From Promethearchaeia archaeon (GTDB lineage: Archaea > Asgardarchaeota > Lokiarchaeia > Sigyniarchaeales > SOKP01), in the NCBI GenBank assembly GCA_029856445.1, contig JAHQWY010000058.1, positions 1 to 14,683 on the forward strand: a DNA stretch of 14,683 bases, read 5' to 3'. A program made the position numbers and the translations under genes. This document shows positions 14,030 to 14,683 of the stretch, in pieces. Position 1 is the stretch's first letter; every line of letters begins with the position of its first letter. The notes under the pieces were generated by a model, which was not told the origin of the DNA, did not search any database, and saw nothing but the letters and a program-made list of their open reading frames with translations.

Positions 14030-14683
14030 TTATTCTTCTAGAATATCTTTTAAGTCGTCAACATTAAGATTTAAATATTTAGCAGTAATTAAATCTTTAC
14101 CAAGTAGAGTTAAGAAATTCTTTTTACGTTTTTTATTTAAAAATTTCTTCATTTCAGACAAATCAGGATTTGGATCAGTAATTTCAATCAGTTTCTTTTT
14201 AACAGCAGCATCGACTACTTTTTGACCTGTATCAGTTCTTATTATTAAAAATGCCTCACCAGAACCTTTTGGAGCACCCCACGGTGAATAAGAAATATCA
14301 GAAAATTCTCCAGAAAAATCAGTACAATATTTACATGCGGTCATACCTCCAGAGGAACACGCATAAGCAATGCGTAATGAAGTTCTTTCTGCTCCAGTAT
14401 TGAAATCACTCGTGAGTATTTTTGCTAGTCCTTGCAAGTGACATGGATTTGCAATTATTCCTATATCTCGTTTATAATCTTTATAAGCGGTACCAATACC
14501 AGTAATTAAAGGCCCTGCATTATCCATTGTGGCAGTTGGAATATATTTCTTAGCATCTTTTGCATTATCTACTACTACTGGAAATGCCACTGGAGGTTTT
14601 TTACTTTTTGGTTCACTTAAAACCATATGCTTTACAACTCCTGATTCAAAAGCTGCTAATGTAAGGTTATATAAAATCGCGTC
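14030..14683 (-). CDS. FrhB/FdhB-family Fe-S flavoprotein, 5' end beyond window
   Basis: A member of the coenzyme F420 hydrogenase/dehydrogenase beta-subunit family. Relatives bind FAD and an Fe-S cluster and move electrons between F420 (or ferredoxin) and partner subunits in hydrogenases, formate dehydrogenases and other oxidoreductases. Seen: IGIIANPCHLQGLAKI (the family's 'GTPCQ.QALRK' site), ACSSGGMTACKYCTDFSGEFSDIS (cluster-binding cysteines), SPWGAPKGSGEAFLIIRTDTGQ and VDAAVKKKLIE. The in-frame ATG at 14626 is not the start: the frame stays open through 19 more codons (..AILYNLTLAAFESGVVKH) to the right edge, and these match the family's N-terminal 'G..T.LL.YALE.G.VD' helix. At least 217 aa are visible, out of the usual 280-400. 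The gene is transcribed from outside the window, so its partner subunits and physiological role cannot be judged here. Confidence 0.85.
   Translation of the reverse strand, partial: DAILYNLTLAAFESGVVKHMVLSEPKSKKPPVAFPVVVDNAKDAKKYIPTATMDNAGPLITGIGTAYKDYKRDIGIIANPCHLQGLAKILTSDFNTGAERTSLRIAYACSSGGMTACKYCTDFSGEFSDISYSPWGAPKGSGEAFLIIRTDTGQKVVDAAVKKKLIEITDPNPDLSEMKKFLNKKRKKNFLTLLGKDLITAKYLNLNVDDLKDILEE

Noticed and set aside
14030..14626. Complete 198-aa FrhB-like protein starting at ATG 14626
   Set aside because: The frame is open to the window edge with family-like sequence, and 198 aa is too short for the family.
1..14683. CRISPR array, insertion sequence or prophage elements
   Set aside because: No regularly spaced repeats, no terminal inverted repeats with a transposase, and no integrase or phage structural genes are present.

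Overview
The window is AT-rich and reads as the chromosome of an archaeon, most likely an Asgard archaeon close to Lokiarchaeia. Evidence: an archaeal/eukaryotic-type ribosomal protein (L35Ae) cut by the left edge, a eukaryotic-style Ras/Rab-like small GTPase, an XPD/Rad3-type Fe-S helicase, an archaeal-type glycogen synthase, an FrhB-family F420-hydrogenase beta-type protein, TATA-box promoters and GGTGA-type ribosome binding sites. The lineage call is inference from gene content; no rRNA gene is present to confirm it.

Layout, left to right. (1) Minus strand, 1-3566: the 5' half of rpl35ae; a secernin-like C69 (Ntn-hydrolase) peptidase that appears to have its own promoter; then a compact ridA / UxaA small subunit / UxaA large subunit cluster, a probable sugar-acid (or sulfo-acid) dehydratase operon with an imine deaminase. 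(2) Plus strand, 3805-5595: a GT5 glycogen/starch synthase, divergent from ridA. (3) Minus strand, 5608-7575: an XPD-like helicase that ends 12 bases from the convergent glycogen synthase and has no ordinary start codon ahead of its Walker A motif. (4) Minus strand, 7675-12054: four proteins of the glycine cleavage system in the order gcvT, gcvH, gcvPA, gcvPB. Sequence signals suggest two transcription units, gcvTH and gcvPAB, each beginning with a GTG start that has no ribosome binding site but has a TATA box about 26-28 bases upstream, as expected for leaderless mRNA. The L-protein (lpd) and lipoylation genes are not in the window. (5) Plus strand, 12255-13130: an unrecognised six-helix membrane protein, convergent with (6) a small GTPase (minus, 13209-13766) carrying unusual nucleotide-binding motifs. 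(7) Minus strand from 14030 to the right edge: the 3' part of an FrhB/FdhB-family gene.

Glycine cleavage (P1, P2, H and T) forms one pathway: glycine is decarboxylated, the aminomethyl group is carried on lipoyl-H, and the C1 unit passes to a tetrahydropterin. The RidA-UxaA cluster forms a second plausible metabolic unit. The other genes look like separate housekeeping or lineage-specific units. No tRNA, rRNA, CRISPR array, insertion sequence, integrase or obvious repeat was found. No intergenic gap exceeds 300 bases; the largest are 147-415, 3582-3804, 12055-12254 and 13767-14029, which hold AT-rich promoter-like sequence and no convincing extra gene. I found no clearly new multi-gene system. 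The most notable items are the GTPase with altered G3/G4 motifs, the helicase start problem and the two-unit leaderless gcv arrangement.
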